This document shows positions 17,623-27,693 of a stretch of DNA of 64,000 nt, piece by piece. This stretch comes from Psychrobacter proteolyticus (GTDB lineage: Bacteria > Pseudomonadota > Gammaproteobacteria > Pseudomonadales > Moraxellaceae): contig NZ_QLKS01000001.1 in assembly GCF_003350005.1 (NCBI RefSeq), positions 911,946 through 975,945 on the forward strand, given 5' to 3'. The position numbers and the translations under genes were made by a program. Below the pieces are notes generated by a model. The model was not told the origin of the DNA and ran no database searches. It saw nothing but the letters and a program-made list of their open reading frames with translations. How positions within the stretch are numbered: position 1 is the stretch's first letter; each line of letters starts with the position of its first letter.

Positions 17623-18366
17623 TTACTGCTCAATACGTTGCAGAAATGCCTGCGTACGAGGATGCTTTGAATCTTCAAACAGCTGCTTGGCACTGCCTTC
17701 TTCAACCACATGACCATCCTCAATCAGTACAACATGATCGGCAACGTCGCGGGCAAAGTTGATTTCGTGAGTCACTACGACCATCGTCCAACCTTCAGAG
17801 GCGAGCTGCTTCATTGTCTCTAGCACATCCTGTACCAACTCTGGATCAAGTGCAGAGGTTGGCTCATCAAACAGTAATAATGACGGCTCAATAGCAAGCG
17901 CACGGGCAATACCAATACGCTGCTGCTGACCACCAGATAACTGGAACGGATAGAGATCCGCTTTGTCCGACAGTCCAATTTTTTCAAGTAGTACCAATGC
18001 CTGCTCACGGGCTTGCGCTTTGCTTTGCCCCTGTACTACCGTAGGCCCAAGCATCAAGTTTTCAATGGCTGTCTTATGTGGGAACAAATTATAAGACTGA
18101 AATACCATACCTGATTTACGCTGTAAGGCTAGTAGCGTTTTTTTGCTTGGCTTAGTCGCAAAGTCGACGCTCAAGCTATCGTCATCAAAAGCAATCACAC
18201 CTTGATCAGGAATCTCTAGCGCATTTAAACAACGCAAAAAGGTGGTTTTACCCGATCCTGAAGGTCCTAATATTACGACCACTTTGCCTTTATTGATAGT
18301 CAAGTCGATGCCTTTTAGCACCTGATTGCCACCAAAGGCTTTATGAATATTAGTGACTTTGATCAT
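17623..18366 (-). CDS. Polar amino-acid ABC transporter ATP-binding protein (TcyN/GlnQ-like)
   Basis: This 247-residue ATPase has Walker A GPSGSGKTT, signature LSGGQQQRIGIARALA, Walker B LLLFDEPTSALDPE and the switch His in VVVTHEINFA, all typical of polar amino-acid importers. It is the last gene of a three-gene unit with a permease and a binding protein. The cystine-type binding protein suggests TcyN rather than GlnQ or HisP. The gap to the permease gene is 124 bp, long for an operon. Confidence 0.87.
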   Translation of the reverse strand: MIKVTNIHKAFGGNQVLKGIDLTINKGKVVVILGPSGSGKTTFLRCLNALEIPDQGVIAFDDDSLSVDFATKPSKKTLLALQRKSGMVFQSYNLFPHKTAIENLMLGPTVVQGQSKAQAREQALVLLEKIGLSDKADLYPFQLSGGQQQRIGIARALAIEPSLLLFDEPTSALDPELVQDVLETMKQLASEGWTMVVVTHEINFARDVADHVVLIEDGHVVEEGSAKQLFEDSKHPRTQAFLQRIEQ

Positions 18367-18490
18367 AAAAATTCCTGTTGTACTGGTCTTTATTTGCGAC
18401 TGTTTATTCTTGCGTGCTTGTTCTTAAGCGCTTGTATGACTAATGGCTACGGAGCTAATAAAATCTGGCTAATAATTATCCAACCATCAA

Positions 18491-19249
18491 TTATTTTGCC
18501 ACATAGCGATCTAGTCTAGTTTCAAGCTTGCCTTGGATAAAGGTCAAGAACAGACAAATACCCCAGTAGATAATCGCGGCTTCGGTATAGACCAACATAA
18601 ACTCATAGTTACGAGCTGTGATAATCTGCGCTTGTTTGAATAGCTCAGTGACCAGTACCAATGAAGCAAGTGAGGTATCTTTTACCAGACTGATAAAGGT
18701 ATTGGACAACGGCGGCACCGACACTCGAAGCGCCTGCGGTAAAATCACATGACGAAACGTCTGTAGATACGTCAAACCAACCGTCGAGCCTGCTTCCCAC
18801 TGCCCTTTTGGTATCGATAAAATCGAAGCACGCACTGTCTCCGATGCATACGCACCGATGTTCAATGAGAATGCAATAATCGCTGAGGGAAAGGGGTCAA
18901 GCTTCACCCCAACACTTGGCAGACCATAGAAAATAATAAACAGCTGAACCAGCATCGGTGTACCGCGAATGGCGGACACATAGACGCGAGCGAGCCGATA
19001 GATGATTTCATGGAACCAAGTGGCACGCGGAATGATACGAATCAATGCCACTGTCAGTGCAATGGCCATACCAATCGCAAATGAGATCAATGCCAGCGGT
19101 ATCGAATAATAGATACCGCCTTTGAGCATTGGCCAAAACGACGATATGACAATCTTCGCTCGATCAGGACTCATAAATGGCAATACAGCCAATAAGTCCG
19201 CGAACCATGATGTAGACATTACAGAAGCTGACATGATAGAAACTGACAT
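18491..19249 (-). CDS. Amino-acid ABC transporter permease (TcyL-like, HisMQ family)
   Basis: The 252-residue inner-membrane permease belongs to the HisM/HisQ/GlnP type. It has the early [25 protein letters not shown] helix, the [17 protein letters not shown] motif and the EAA-type coupling loop ([29 protein letters not shown]). It can work as a homodimer because only one permease gene is present. Its ATG overlaps the stop codon of the binding-protein gene (TAATG), which indicates translational coupling. It may start a few codons further in, as the first 13 residues are Met/Ser-rich. Confidence 0.85.
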   Translation of the reverse strand: MSVSIMSASVMSTSWFADLLAVLPFMSPDRAKIVISSFWPMLKGGIYYSIPLALISFAIGMAIALTVALIRIIPRATWFHEIIYRLARVYVSAIRGTPMLVQLFIIFYGLPSVGVKLDPFPSAIIAFSLNIGAYASETVRASILSIPKGQWEAGSTVGLTYLQTFRHVILPQALRVSVPPLSNTFISLVKDTSLASLVLVTELFKQAQIITARNYEFMLVYTEAAIIYWGICLFLTFIQGKLETRLDRYVAK

Positions 19250-20085
19250 TATTTTTGTTGACTTATATCAGCACCAAAGAACTGTTCGCTAAGCTTGGTG
19301 AGTGTGCCTTCAGCCGCCAATTCAGCCATCGCTTCATCTAATTTAGCTACGACTTCATCATCACCTTTGATAAGCACTAGGCCTGAACCAGTTTGTTCAC
19401 TTGCAGGGGCTGTCAGTTTAATCTCAAGATCAGAATCTGGGAATTTCTTGAGATAATCCAATACCGCTAGATTGTCATTCATCGTAAAATCAGCACGATC
19501 CTGCTTCACTAACTGAATCGCTTGCGCCATACCATCGACAGGAACGATCTCTGCGCCATAACGCTCTGCAAGCTCACCATAGTTACTGCTAAGTGATTGC
19601 GCAGTACGTAGGCCTTTTAGACCTTCCCACGAGCTATAACGGTTGTCATCAGTAGGTGCCAATACAACCGCACCTGACCAGCTATAAGCCATTGCTTTGT
19701 CATACTTTGCTTGACGCTCAGGCGTGGTCAAACTAACTTGGTTAGCCACCATATCAAAACGTTTTGAATCCAAACCAGCCAACATCGCATCCCATTGAGT
19801 TTCTTTAAACTCAATGTCTACGCCCAGTTTATCCGCTACTGCACGCGTTACTTCAACATCATAACCCGTTAGTTTGCCACTCTCATCATGGTACGTGAAC
19901 GGAGGATAAGTACCCTCTGTACCGACGTTGATGGTGCCGCCGTTGTTGATACGTTGTAGCAAATCAGAACCGCCTGTTGCAGCGCTGTCAGTTGCACTGG
20001 TATCGGCTTCGTTGGTAGTAGATTGACCACAAGCGGCAAGGAACATAGTACTGGCGGCAAGGGCTAAGAGAGTACGACGTTTCAT
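19249..20085 (-). CDS. Cystine-type amino-acid binding lipoprotein (TcyJ/FliY-like)
   Basis: This 278-residue family 3 solute-binding protein has a lipobox ([10 protein letters not shown]) and a Ser/Thr/Ala linker. The mature domain follows E. coli TcyJ (FliY) closely in pattern: [55 protein letters not shown] and the C-terminal [17 protein letters not shown]. That points to L-cystine or a related polar amino acid. The adjacent histidine degradation locus raises histidine as an alternative, but the motifs favour cystine. It is the first gene of the operon, and its leader region contains a branched inverted repeat at 20160-20219. Confidence 0.8.
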   Translation of the reverse strand: MKRRTLLALAASTMFLAACGQSTTNEADTSATDSAATGGSDLLQRINNGGTINVGTEGTYPPFTYHDESGKLTGYDVEVTRAVADKLGVDIEFKETQWDAMLAGLDSKRFDMVANQVSLTTPERQAKYDKAMAYSWSGAVVLAPTDDNRYSSWEGLKGLRTAQSLSSNYGELAERYGAEIVPVDGMAQAIQLVKQDRADFTMNDNLAVLDYLKKFPDSDLEIKLTAPASEQTGSGLVLIKGDDEVVAKLDEAMAELAAEGTLTKLSEQFFGADISQQK

Positions 20086-20159
20086 AAGACGTCCTTATAT
20101 GAGTAAATGAATAAAGTAAAAACGAATAATGCTAATGAAATATACGGTGCTAATAAATA

Positions 20160-20219
20160 GGGCAAGCCGACATAGAAGAACAATATAAGCTCCTCTATGA
20201 TATTCGGCTTTGGTTGCCC
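20160..20219. repeat. Branched inverted repeat in the leader of the binding-protein gene
   Basis: Three successive stem pairs are nested: GGGCAA with TTGCCC, GCCGA with TCGGC and CATAGA with TCTATG. One-sided bulges (TTTGG and ATAT) separate them. It lies 75-135 bases upstream of the binding-protein start, so it may be in its 5' leader. Its role is unknown. Confidence 0.5.
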
Positions 20220-20402
20220 GATTTGAGGCTATTTGGCTATTTTTCAATACTGTTTCTATATTATATTTTAATTTTTAACGATTGTTCAAATATTCTGACG
20301 AGTTTAATTAGCACGAATCGCTATCTTATTAAATAGCAGCTTATGGATATAGTATCTCACTTTAGACAGAAAAACGTACACAATCAGTGAGTATACGTAA
20401 GC

Positions 20403-20509
20403 TATAGTCAGTTCAATATAATTTCGATACAAGGAAACCGAGTGCAAGTTATGCATTAGTATGCTTAGCGAGGATGACGATGTAGCGGATTTATATAGGC
20501 TTGACTATA
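20403..20509 (+). repeat. Intergenic element, copy A (MITE-like)
   Basis: A 107-bp element begins TATAGTCAGTTCAATATAA and ends TTATATAGGCTTGACTATA. The terminal 8 bases are perfect inverted repeats and the similarity continues imperfectly to about 19 bases. The interior contains a block with GCGAGGATGACGATGTAGCG that is also found in copy C. It ends 4 bases beyond the hutC stop codon. No coding capacity. Confidence 0.75.
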
Positions 20510-20513
20510 TCTG

Positions 20514-21269
20514 CTATAACTCGCCAGAAAACTGGTAGCGATCACCCGCATGCCACATCTTTACAAAGGTCACGACCTGACCAGCCGAATAGGTCTGCCG
20601 ACGCAGCACAAGCGTTGGTGACTGCGGCGCAATTTGCAAAAACTCAGCAATTTCATCAGGAGCTGCCAATGCTCGAATGGTATAGCTGCCACTCTCTAGA
20701 GGGCTTTTGGCAATCAAGTAATCACTGGTATTGACCACACTAAAATCCTGGTCGATAAACTTCGGCACTTTTTTAGCATCGACCCAGCGTTCTTCAAACT
20801 GTATGGGCTGACCATCAGCAAAGTGAATGATTTTTACTTCATACAGGACAGCTTCATCACTAGCATCTTTCTGAGCGCTTGTATTAGCAGGCACAGACTT
20901 TTCATCAATACCAAACTTACGACGCAATTCATCATCGAGCATAGCAGCAGTAACGGCGCGTTTGCTCACGACCTGTGCCTCATAATCACGATTGGCAGAC
21001 TTTAAATCCTGTGCGATATTGCGCACTTCTACAAAGGTATGATTGAACTGCTGCTGCGCGACAAACGTGCCCGATCCTTGCCGACGCTCTAGTACCCGCT
21101 CCTCGCTCAGCTCTTTTAGCGCACGGTTGACCGTCATTCGTGACACACCGAACTCTTCAGCCAATGCCATTTCTGTCGAAATCGCGTTGCCTGCTTGCCA
21201 CTTACCAGAATGAATATTGTCTAGTATGGCGTTTTTTATGCGTTGATACGCCGGAATTGTCTTTGTCAT
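20514..21269 (-). CDS. hutC: Histidine utilisation repressor, GntR family
   Basis: HutC represses hut genes and is released by urocanate. The 251-residue product has an N-terminal winged helix (AYQRIKNAILDNIHSGKW, then EMALAEEFGVSRMTVNRALKELSEERVLERRQGSGTFV) and a C-terminal UTRA ligand domain (VLYEVKIIHFADGQPIQFEERWV, then SYTIRALAAPDEIAEFLQI). This is the HutC subfamily of GntR. It is divergent from hutU, with a perfect 12-base palindrome of the HutC operator type between them. It lies in the same direction as the cystine transporter genes downstream, separated from them by repeat copy A. Confidence 0.92.
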   Translation of the reverse strand: MTKTIPAYQRIKNAILDNIHSGKWQAGNAISTEMALAEEFGVSRMTVNRALKELSEERVLERRQGSGTFVAQQQFNHTFVEVRNIAQDLKSANRDYEAQVVSKRAVTAAMLDDELRRKFGIDEKSVPANTSAQKDASDEAVLYEVKIIHFADGQPIQFEERWVDAKKVPKFIDQDFSVVNTSDYLIAKSPLESGSYTIRALAAPDEIAEFLQIAPQSPTLVLRRQTYSAGQVVTFVKMWHAGDRYQFSGEL

Positions 21270-21477
21270 ATCCGCCTTTGACCGTCAGTTTTGCTAATAG
21301 GAATGACCACATAATATCACGAGACCACTGTGCAAGCCTTAGTCAAAATGTCTGAGCGTTCAGTATTGACTAGGGCGCTTTTCAACTCACTCGATGTTAT
21401 CTAAATCGGCTAAGTGAATAACAAAAATAATCAGCTCACGAAAAAAAACCTTGCATGAAAAAAGTATCTTTGATAAT

Positions 21478-21489
21478 TTGTATATACAA
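21478..21489. promoter_or_regulatory. HutC operator
   Basis: TTGTATATACAA is a perfect 12-base palindrome identical to the core of known HutC sites (TTGTATATACAA in Pseudomonas and enteric hut promoters). It lies in the hutC-hutU divergent region, 148 bases before the hutU start, where it can control both genes. The rest of the 21270-21630 gap shows no other clear element. Confidence 0.8.
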
Positions 21490-21636
21490 CTTTACAGCGG
21501 TGCTAGAAAATTTGTTTTATCGATTCGATATTTTTATGAATTTAGATGAATGCTTAGTAGATAAATACCTAGACTGACTGTAAGACACTTACTTTAATGA
21601 CTTTATCGCCCTATTCGCTATCACAAGGATATGATC

Positions 21637-23355
21637 ATGACTACTGACAACGGAACCAACAAAGAGACTAAGCTGACTCGCCGTGATGAGAGCCGTAATA
21701 TCGCTGCGCCTACTGGCTCTACGCTACATTGCAAAAGCTGGCTGACTGAAGCCCCTTATCGCATGCTGCAAAACAATCTGCATCCTGATGTGGCCGAAAA
21801 CCCAAAAAGCCTGGTCGTCTACGGTGGTATTGGGCGCGCAGCCCGTAATTGGGAAAGCTATGATCAAATCTTAGAGTCATTAAAAGAGTTAGAAGATGAT
21901 GAGACGTTGCTAGTACAGTCTGGTAAACCAGTAGGCGTGTTTCAAACACATGAAAATGCACCGCGCGTATTGATTGCCAATTCCAACCTAGTACCGCGCT
22001 GGGCCACATGGGAGCACTTCAACGAATTGGATCGCAAAGACCTGTTTATGTACGGTCAGATGACTGCAGGTAGCTGGATTTATATCGGTACGCAAGGCAT
22101 CGTCCAAGGTACGTATGAGACTTTTGTGGAAGCGGGTCGTCAGCATTATGACGGTAGCTGGGCGGGTCGTTGGATTTTGACCGCGGGTCTGGGCGGTATG
22201 GGCGGCGCGCAGCCACTAGCCGCAACTTTTGCGGGTGCAACGTCATTGAATATCGAGTGTCAGCAGTCTAGTATCGATTTCCGTTTGCGCACGGGTTATG
22301 TCGATAAGCAAGCAGATGATCTTGACCATGCTTATGAGTTAATCAAACAACATACCGATGCTGGCGAAGCTGTCTCTATCGCCCTACTTGGCAATGCCGC
22401 AGACATCTTGCCTGAGATGGTCAAGCGTGCTAATGCGGGTGGCATGAAGCCTGATTTGGTCACCGATCAGACCTCAGCACATGACTTAATCAATGGCTAT
22501 TTGCCAAGCGGCTGGACGGTAGAGGAATGGAGAGCCGCCCAAGAAGATCCAGAGCAACACGCAGCACTGACCAAAGCCGCTGCTCAGTCTTGTGCCGTAC
22601 ACGTCCAAGCAATTTTAGATCTACAAGCGATGGATATCCCAGCGACTGATTACGGTAATAACATCCGTCAGGTGGCTTTTGATGAAGGGGTCAAAGATGC
22701 TTTTAACTTCCCAGGTTTTGTCCCTGCTTATATTCGTCCGCTATTTTGCCAAGGTAAAGGCCCATTCCGCTGGGTAGCGTTATCAGGTGATCCAGAAGAT
22801 ATCTATAAGACTGATCAAAAAATTAAAGAGCTATTCCCTGAAAACAAACATATTCATCGCTGGTTAGATATGGCAAAGGAACGTATTCAATTCCAAGGCT
22901 TGCCTGCTCGTATATGCTGGCTAGGTCTTGGTGAGCGTGACAAAGCAGGTTTGGCATTTAATGAAATGGTCAAAAACGGTGAATTAAAAGGCCCGATCGT
23001 CATAGGTCGTGATCACTTAGACACAGGCTCTGTCGCCAGTCCAAACCGCGAAACAGAGAGCATGAAAGATGGCTCAGATGCGGTCTCTGATTGGGCACTA
23101 TTGAACGGTATGCTGAACGTGGCTGGCGGCGCGACGTGGGTATCACTACATCATGGCGGCGGTGTCGGCATGGGCTATTCGCAGCACTCAGGTATGGTCA
23201 TCGTAGCGGATGGCACTGACACCGCGGCCAAACGCTTATCGCGAGTACTTGTCAATGATTGCGGCTCAGGCGTCATGCGTCATGCAGATGCAGGTTATGA
23301 GTTGGCGATTAAAACAGCGAAAGACTATGGTCTAAATCTGCCAATGATCAAATAG
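21637..23355 (+). CDS. hutU: Urocanate hydratase
   Basis: HutU converts urocanate to imidazolone propionate with tightly bound NAD as electrophile, the second step of histidine breakdown. From ATG 21637 the product is 572 residues; an in-frame ATG at 21631 lies too close to the AAGGA site. Conserved features include [25 protein letters not shown], the NAD-binding [11 protein letters not shown], and the C-terminal [20 protein letters not shown] block. It is the first gene of the hutU-yjiH-hutH-hutG-hutI series. Confidence 0.95.
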   Translation: MTTDNGTNKETKLTRRDESRNIAAPTGSTLHCKSWLTEAPYRMLQNNLHPDVAENPKSLVVYGGIGRAARNWESYDQILESLKELEDDETLLVQSGKPVGVFQTHENAPRVLIANSNLVPRWATWEHFNELDRKDLFMYGQMTAGSWIYIGTQGIVQGTYETFVEAGRQHYDGSWAGRWILTAGLGGMGGAQPLAATFAGATSLNIECQQSSIDFRLRTGYVDKQADDLDHAYELIKQHTDAGEAVSIALLGNAADILPEMVKRANAGGMKPDLVTDQTSAHDLINGYLPSGWTVEEWRAAQEDPEQHAALTKAAAQSCAVHVQAILDLQAMDIPATDYGNNIRQVAFDEGVKDAFNFPGFVPAYIRPLFCQGKGPFRWVALSGDPEDIYKTDQKIKELFPENKHIHRWLDMAKERIQFQGLPARICWLGLGERDKAGLAFNEMVKNGELKGPIVIGRDHLDTGSVASPNRETESMKDGSDAVSDWALLNGMLNVAGGATWVSLHHGGGVGMGYSQHSGMVIVADGTDTAAKRLSRVLVNDCGSGVMRHADAGYELAIKTAKDYGLNLPMIK

Positions 23356-23425
23356 TTTGTCCCTTGTTCTTATACGCTGTAGATGGGTATAAGGACATAA
23401 TCGGCGTTTTATCAAGGAGGATAAT

Positions 23426-24790
23426 ATGATTGAGCAAAATACGACATCTAGTCTGAACGATGAAAATACAACGACATCATCGAAGAAACTACTATCAACC
23501 CCTATTGCATTAATACAGCTTATCGTATTCAGTGCGATCGGTTTGGTGATGTTTTTTGTGCCATTTACCATTGGCGAGAAAAGCACGATTTTGTTCGATC
23601 ATGGCGCGACCTATCTGGTGACTCAGCAGCATACCTTGTCCGTGACATTACTATTTCTACTCATAATCTATGGTGTGAGTAAGCCGTTTATCGATGGCTC
23701 ATGGCGTAAAAATATCACTCACATGATTATGACGACTTTCAAGATCATCGGCCTGATATTGGCAGTGATGTATGTGGCTGACATAGCGCCTGCCTTTATG
23801 ATGGAAAAGGACATGCTGCCGTTTCTGTTTGAAAAACTGGCCTTACCAGTCGGTATGATTGTACCGATTGGGGCATTGATATTGGCATTCTTGGTTGGTT
23901 TTGGCTTACTAGAAATGGTTGGTGTGCTCATGCAGCCGATTATGAAACCTATTTGGAAAACCCCAGGCTCATCAGCGATTGATGCCGTTGCTTCCTTTGT
24001 CGGTAGTTACTCTATTGGTTTGCTCATCACCAATCGCGTGTATTTACAAAAGCAATATTCAGCGCGTGAAGCCATTATCATTGCGACTGGGTTTTCGACC
24101 GTATCAGCGGCATTTATGGTCATTGTTGCCAAAACGCTTGGATTGATGGAGTTTTGGAATGTGTTCTTTTGGTCTACGCTAGTGATTACCTTTATTGTCA
24201 CTGCGATTACAGCTCGTATTCCACCTATCAGTCTCTTTGATGATCATGTCGAACGTCCCGCTTTAGATCATAAACGTGGTACACGGTTAGCAGCAGCATT
24301 TGATTTAGGCTTGTCTACTTCGCGCCGTGCCACTGACCTCAAACAAATCTTATGGTCTAATTTTCGCGACGGTCTAACGATGGCCGCTGCTATCGTGCCA
24401 TCTATCATCGCGGTCGGCTTAACAGGATTGCTATTAGCAAAATATACGCCAGTTTTCGATGCCTTGGGCTTGCTTCTTTATCCCTTTACATGGCTTGGCG
24501 GCCTACCAGAACCGCTTGTCGCTGCCAAAGGCATGTCAGCGGGATTGGCTGAGATGTTCTTGCCAGCATTACTACTAAGTGAGGCAGATATTCTGACACG
24601 CTATGTCGCAGGGGTCATTTCCATTAGCAGTGTGCTGTTCTTCTCAGCCATGATTCCATGCGTGCTTGCCACTGAAATTCCTATCTCTGTTGGCAAAATG
24701 GTCATCATTTGGTTCGAGCGCGTGGTAATCAGTATTTTATTGGCTGCAGCATTCGGACAACTGGCCATGTACTTCAACTGGATTGGCTAA
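23426..24790 (+). CDS. YjiH-like membrane protein with nucleoside-recognition (Gate) domain
   Basis: The 454-residue protein is polytopic, with about ten hydrophobic segments, and resembles E. coli YjiH and its relatives, which contain Gate domains. Recognisable stretches are IVPIGALILAFLVGFGLLEMVGVLMQPIMKPIWKTPG and a second, similar half near residues 330-440 (FTWLGGLPEPLVAAKGMSAGLAEMFLPALLL). AAGGAGG precedes the start at ideal spacing. It lies inside the hut operon between hutU and hutH. Transport of histidine, urocanate or a pathway product is a context inference; no member of this family has a transport function I can cite. Confidence 0.78.
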   Translation: MIEQNTTSSLNDENTTTSSKKLLSTPIALIQLIVFSAIGLVMFFVPFTIGEKSTILFDHGATYLVTQQHTLSVTLLFLLIIYGVSKPFIDGSWRKNITHMIMTTFKIIGLILAVMYVADIAPAFMMEKDMLPFLFEKLALPVGMIVPIGALILAFLVGFGLLEMVGVLMQPIMKPIWKTPGSSAIDAVASFVGSYSIGLLITNRVYLQKQYSAREAIIIATGFSTVSAAFMVIVAKTLGLMEFWNVFFWSTLVITFIVTAITARIPPISLFDDHVERPALDHKRGTRLAAAFDLGLSTSRRATDLKQILWSNFRDGLTMAAAIVPSIIAVGLTGLLLAKYTPVFDALGLLLYPFTWLGGLPEPLVAAKGMSAGLAEMFLPALLLSEADILTRYVAGVISISSVLFFSAMIPCVLATEIPISVGKMVIIWFERVVISILLAAAFGQLAMYFNWIG

Positions 24791-24883
24791 AAAATTCAAA
24801 CCCGATAATAGCTATTGCGTTGATTAAAAAACACTTCAACAATTTAATTTTAATAAAGATACGAAACAAAAATAATATAACCC

Positions 24884-24992
24884 ATATAGTCGATTCAATT
24901 TAAAAATAGTACAAGGCAACCGAGTGTAGATGTATATGTGATACTTCAAGCGAGGTTAACGCTGTAATACTTTTATAGTGGAATGACTATAT
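24884..24992 (+). repeat. Intergenic element, copy B (MITE-like)
   Basis: A 109-bp copy begins ATATAGTCGATTCAATT and ends GGAATGACTATAT. It shares the ACAAGG-CAACCGAGTG block with copy A but is otherwise diverged. Its right end reaches the upstream ATG (24991) of the hutH open frame, so that ATG is at the edge of the repeat and is unlikely to be the true start. Confidence 0.65.
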
Positions 24993-25017
24993 GACTTACA
25001 ACCCTAGGATTACCCCT

Positions 25018-26580
25018 ATGAACGACATCAAACAACTAACCCTACACCCTCGCCAGCTTAGCTTTAAAATGCTACGTGATATCTATGAGCAACCTGTCAT
25101 ATTGACATTGCCTGAGAGTGCTTATGCCGCAATAGATGCCTCACACGAAGATGTGCGCACCATCATTGCGCGAGACAAAAGCGCTTATGGTATTAATACG
25201 GGTTTTGGCCTGTTAGCAAAGACGCGTATCAGTGACGACCAACTTGAGCTACTTCAACGCAACCTGATCGTTTCTCACTCAGTGGGCACTGGTGAAGCGT
25301 TGCCAGACAGCGTGGTACGACTGATTATGGTCATGAAAGTGGCCAGCCTAGCACAAGGTGTCTCTGGTGTACGTCGCGAGGTGGTAGATAGTTTACTGGC
25401 CTTAATTAACAATCAAATCACGCCAAATATCCCAGCCAAAGGTTCAGTTGGCGCATCTGGTGACTTAGCGCCATTATCACATATGACGCTGGCGATGATG
25501 GGTGAAGGTGATGTGTTTGTCGCTGGCGAAAAAGTACCTGCTGCTGATGCCCTAGCACAGCATGGACTTGAGCCTATTACTCTTGCAGCCAAAGAAGGCC
25601 TTGCACTTATCAACGGTACGCAGGTATCAACCGCGCTAGCTTTACGGGGTTATTTCTTAGCGCGTGATTTACTTGAGACTGCGACCATTGTCGGCTCGAT
25701 GTCGATTGATGCGGCAAAAGGCTCGGATTCGCCATTTGATGCGCGTATTCACGAAGTACGTGGCCATCATGGTCAAATCGAAATCGCCAAAGCACACCGT
25801 CAGCTAATCAAAGGCAGTGCTATTCGTGCCTCACATGACGGCGAGCAAGACGATAGAGTGCAAGATCCTTACTGCCTGCGTTGTCAGCCGCAGGTCATGG
25901 GTGCCTGCCTTGATATCATCAACCAAGCAGGTAAAACCTTATTAATCGAATCCAATGCCGTAACTGACAATCCACTTATCTTTAATAACGAAGATGGGCC
26001 CGTCGCCATATCAGGTGGTAACTTCCATGCTGAGCCAGTCGCTTTTGCCGCGGATATTTTAGCCTTGGCAATCGCTGAGATTGGCTCTATGTCTGAGCGC
26101 CGTGTCGCCTTGCTGATCGATGCGACGCTATCAGGTGGTCTGCCGCCATTCTTGGTTGATAATGCTGGAGTCAACTCAGGATTTATGATTGCTCATGTGA
26201 CCGCCGCCGCACTGGCCTCAGAGAACAAATCTATCGCCCATCCTGGTAGCGTCGATAGTATCCCGACTTCTGCCAACCAAGAAGATCATGTCTCAATGGC
26301 GACCTATTGCGCACGCCGCCTATACGAGATGGCACAAAACACCGCCACTATCATCGGTATTGAGCTATTAGCTGCTGGTCAAGGTATCGACTTCCATCTA
26401 GGACTCGAGACATCAGAGCCTCTGTCAGTAGCGCATCAAAAGCTACGCGAGCAAGTCACTTTCTATGATAAAGATCGCTACCTAGCCCCTGATATTGAAG
26501 CGGCCAAGCAGTTGGTATTAGATGGTACGCTTGCTGAACATTGGCAAGAACTACGCAGCGATTGGTACGAGTCTAAATAA
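25018..26580 (+). CDS. hutH: Histidine ammonia-lyase
   Basis: HutH deaminates histidine to urocanate. The 520-residue product (from ATG 25018) carries the Ala-Ser-Gly triad that forms the MIO cofactor ([12 protein letters not shown], Ala146-Ser147-Gly148). Other conserved regions include YGINTGFG near the N-terminus and VTDNPLIF. I choose 25018 because AGGA lies about 10 bases upstream; the open frame continues upstream to 24991, but those codons fall at the edge of repeat copy B. It lies between the YjiH-like gene and hutG. Confidence 0.95.
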   Translation: MNDIKQLTLHPRQLSFKMLRDIYEQPVILTLPESAYAAIDASHEDVRTIIARDKSAYGINTGFGLLAKTRISDDQLELLQRNLIVSHSVGTGEALPDSVVRLIMVMKVASLAQGVSGVRREVVDSLLALINNQITPNIPAKGSVGASGDLAPLSHMTLAMMGEGDVFVAGEKVPAADALAQHGLEPITLAAKEGLALINGTQVSTALALRGYFLARDLLETATIVGSMSIDAAKGSDSPFDARIHEVRGHHGQIEIAKAHRQLIKGSAIRASHDGEQDDRVQDPYCLRCQPQVMGACLDIINQAGKTLLIESNAVTDNPLIFNNEDGPVAISGGNFHAEPVAFAADILALAIAEIGSMSERRVALLIDATLSGGLPPFLVDNAGVNSGFMIAHVTAAALASENKSIAHPGSVDSIPTSANQEDHVSMATYCARRLYEMAQNTATIIGIELLAAGQGIDFHLGLETSEPLSVAHQKLREQVTFYDKDRYLAPDIEAAKQLVLDGTLAEHWQELRSDWYESK

Positions 26581-26603
26581 AGATCAATAAGCGGAGAGCA
26601 GCG

Positions 26604-27659
26604 ATGACCATAGCGAGAACACCAATGACTACCACACGCATTAGCCATACACCTGCTGATATGACCCAGTGGACAGGACGTGCAGAGCCGTTTGAGACTG
26701 CACGCGCCCGCTATTGGTATCAGCTTGCTCAGCCTTATGAGAATCAAAATATTGGGCTAATTGGCTTTGCCTGTGATCAAGGCGTCAGACGCAATCAAGG
26801 CCGCGTGGGTGCTAGAGCTGCCCCACCATTGATTCGTCGAGCTTTTGCTACGCTGCCAGTCATCGCTGATTTACAACGACGTTTTGATGGTCAATTATCA
26901 ACTTTATTGGGTGATGCTGGCGACATTCATTGTAATGATAATGATAGCTTTGCCGAGAGCACTCTTGAGCAAGCTCAGATCAAATATGCTGATGCAGTGA
27001 GTACAATCGTCAAGCAAGGTGGATTACCCGTCGGGCTTGGCGGTGGTCATGCCATCGCTTATGGTAGTTTTTTGGGATTATGGCAGGCCTTAGAAAATAC
27101 TAGCGAAACAACTATCAGCATAAACACAGCGCCTACTATTGGGATTATTAATTTTGATGCTCATCTTGATATTCGTCAGTCGGATGTAGCGACTTCTGGG
27201 ACACCATTTCGCCAAATTGCTGAGCACCTTGATGCACACGATCAGCCTTTTCACTATTGCTGTATCGGCGTCAGTCGATTCTCTAATACGGCGGCGCTTT
27301 TCGATCGTGCCGAGCAATTGGGCGTACAGGTCATTAGTGATGAAGACTGTCATTATCAGCCTTGGGATACACTTGCTGAGCGGGTCAAAAGCTTTATAGA
27401 TCAGGTCGATATCGTGTATCTGACCATCGATATGGACTGCTTACCATCTAGTGTTGTGCCGGGTGTAAGCGCACCTGCCGCCTTTGGTATTGAGCTGGGT
27501 TTCGTTGAGCGCATGGTAAAAACCATCATGGCATCAGGCAAAGTAAAAATGGCAGATATTGCTGAGATTAATCCTACTTTTGATATTGACAGTCGTAGCT
27601 GCAAAGTCGCTGCTCGCTTACTAGCGACTATTGTAGAGCAGCATTTAATTATCACTTAA
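26604..27659 (+). CDS. hutG: Formimidoylglutamase
   Basis: HutG hydrolyses N-formimidoyl-glutamate to glutamate and formamide and is a manganese enzyme of the ureohydrolase (arginase) family. The 351 residues contain the family's metal motifs: GGGHAIAYG, NFDAHLDIR and LTIDMDCLP. The protein is longer than the usual 310-320 residues because of an N-terminal extension and an acidic loop. GGAGA lies 7 bases before the start. The arginase-type hydrolase indicates the four-step route ending in formamide, not the HutF/HutG deformylase route. Confidence 0.92.
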   Translation: MTIARTPMTTTRISHTPADMTQWTGRAEPFETARARYWYQLAQPYENQNIGLIGFACDQGVRRNQGRVGARAAPPLIRRAFATLPVIADLQRRFDGQLSTLLGDAGDIHCNDNDSFAESTLEQAQIKYADAVSTIVKQGGLPVGLGGGHAIAYGSFLGLWQALENTSETTISINTAPTIGIINFDAHLDIRQSDVATSGTPFRQIAEHLDAHDQPFHYCCIGVSRFSNTAALFDRAEQLGVQVISDEDCHYQPWDTLAERVKSFIDQVDIVYLTIDMDCLPSSVVPGVSAPAAFGIELGFVERMVKTIMASGKVKMADIAEINPTFDIDSRSCKVAARLLATIVEQHLIIT

Positions 27660-27693
27660 ACACATTAGCCTCCCAATAATTTAGGAGCATATT

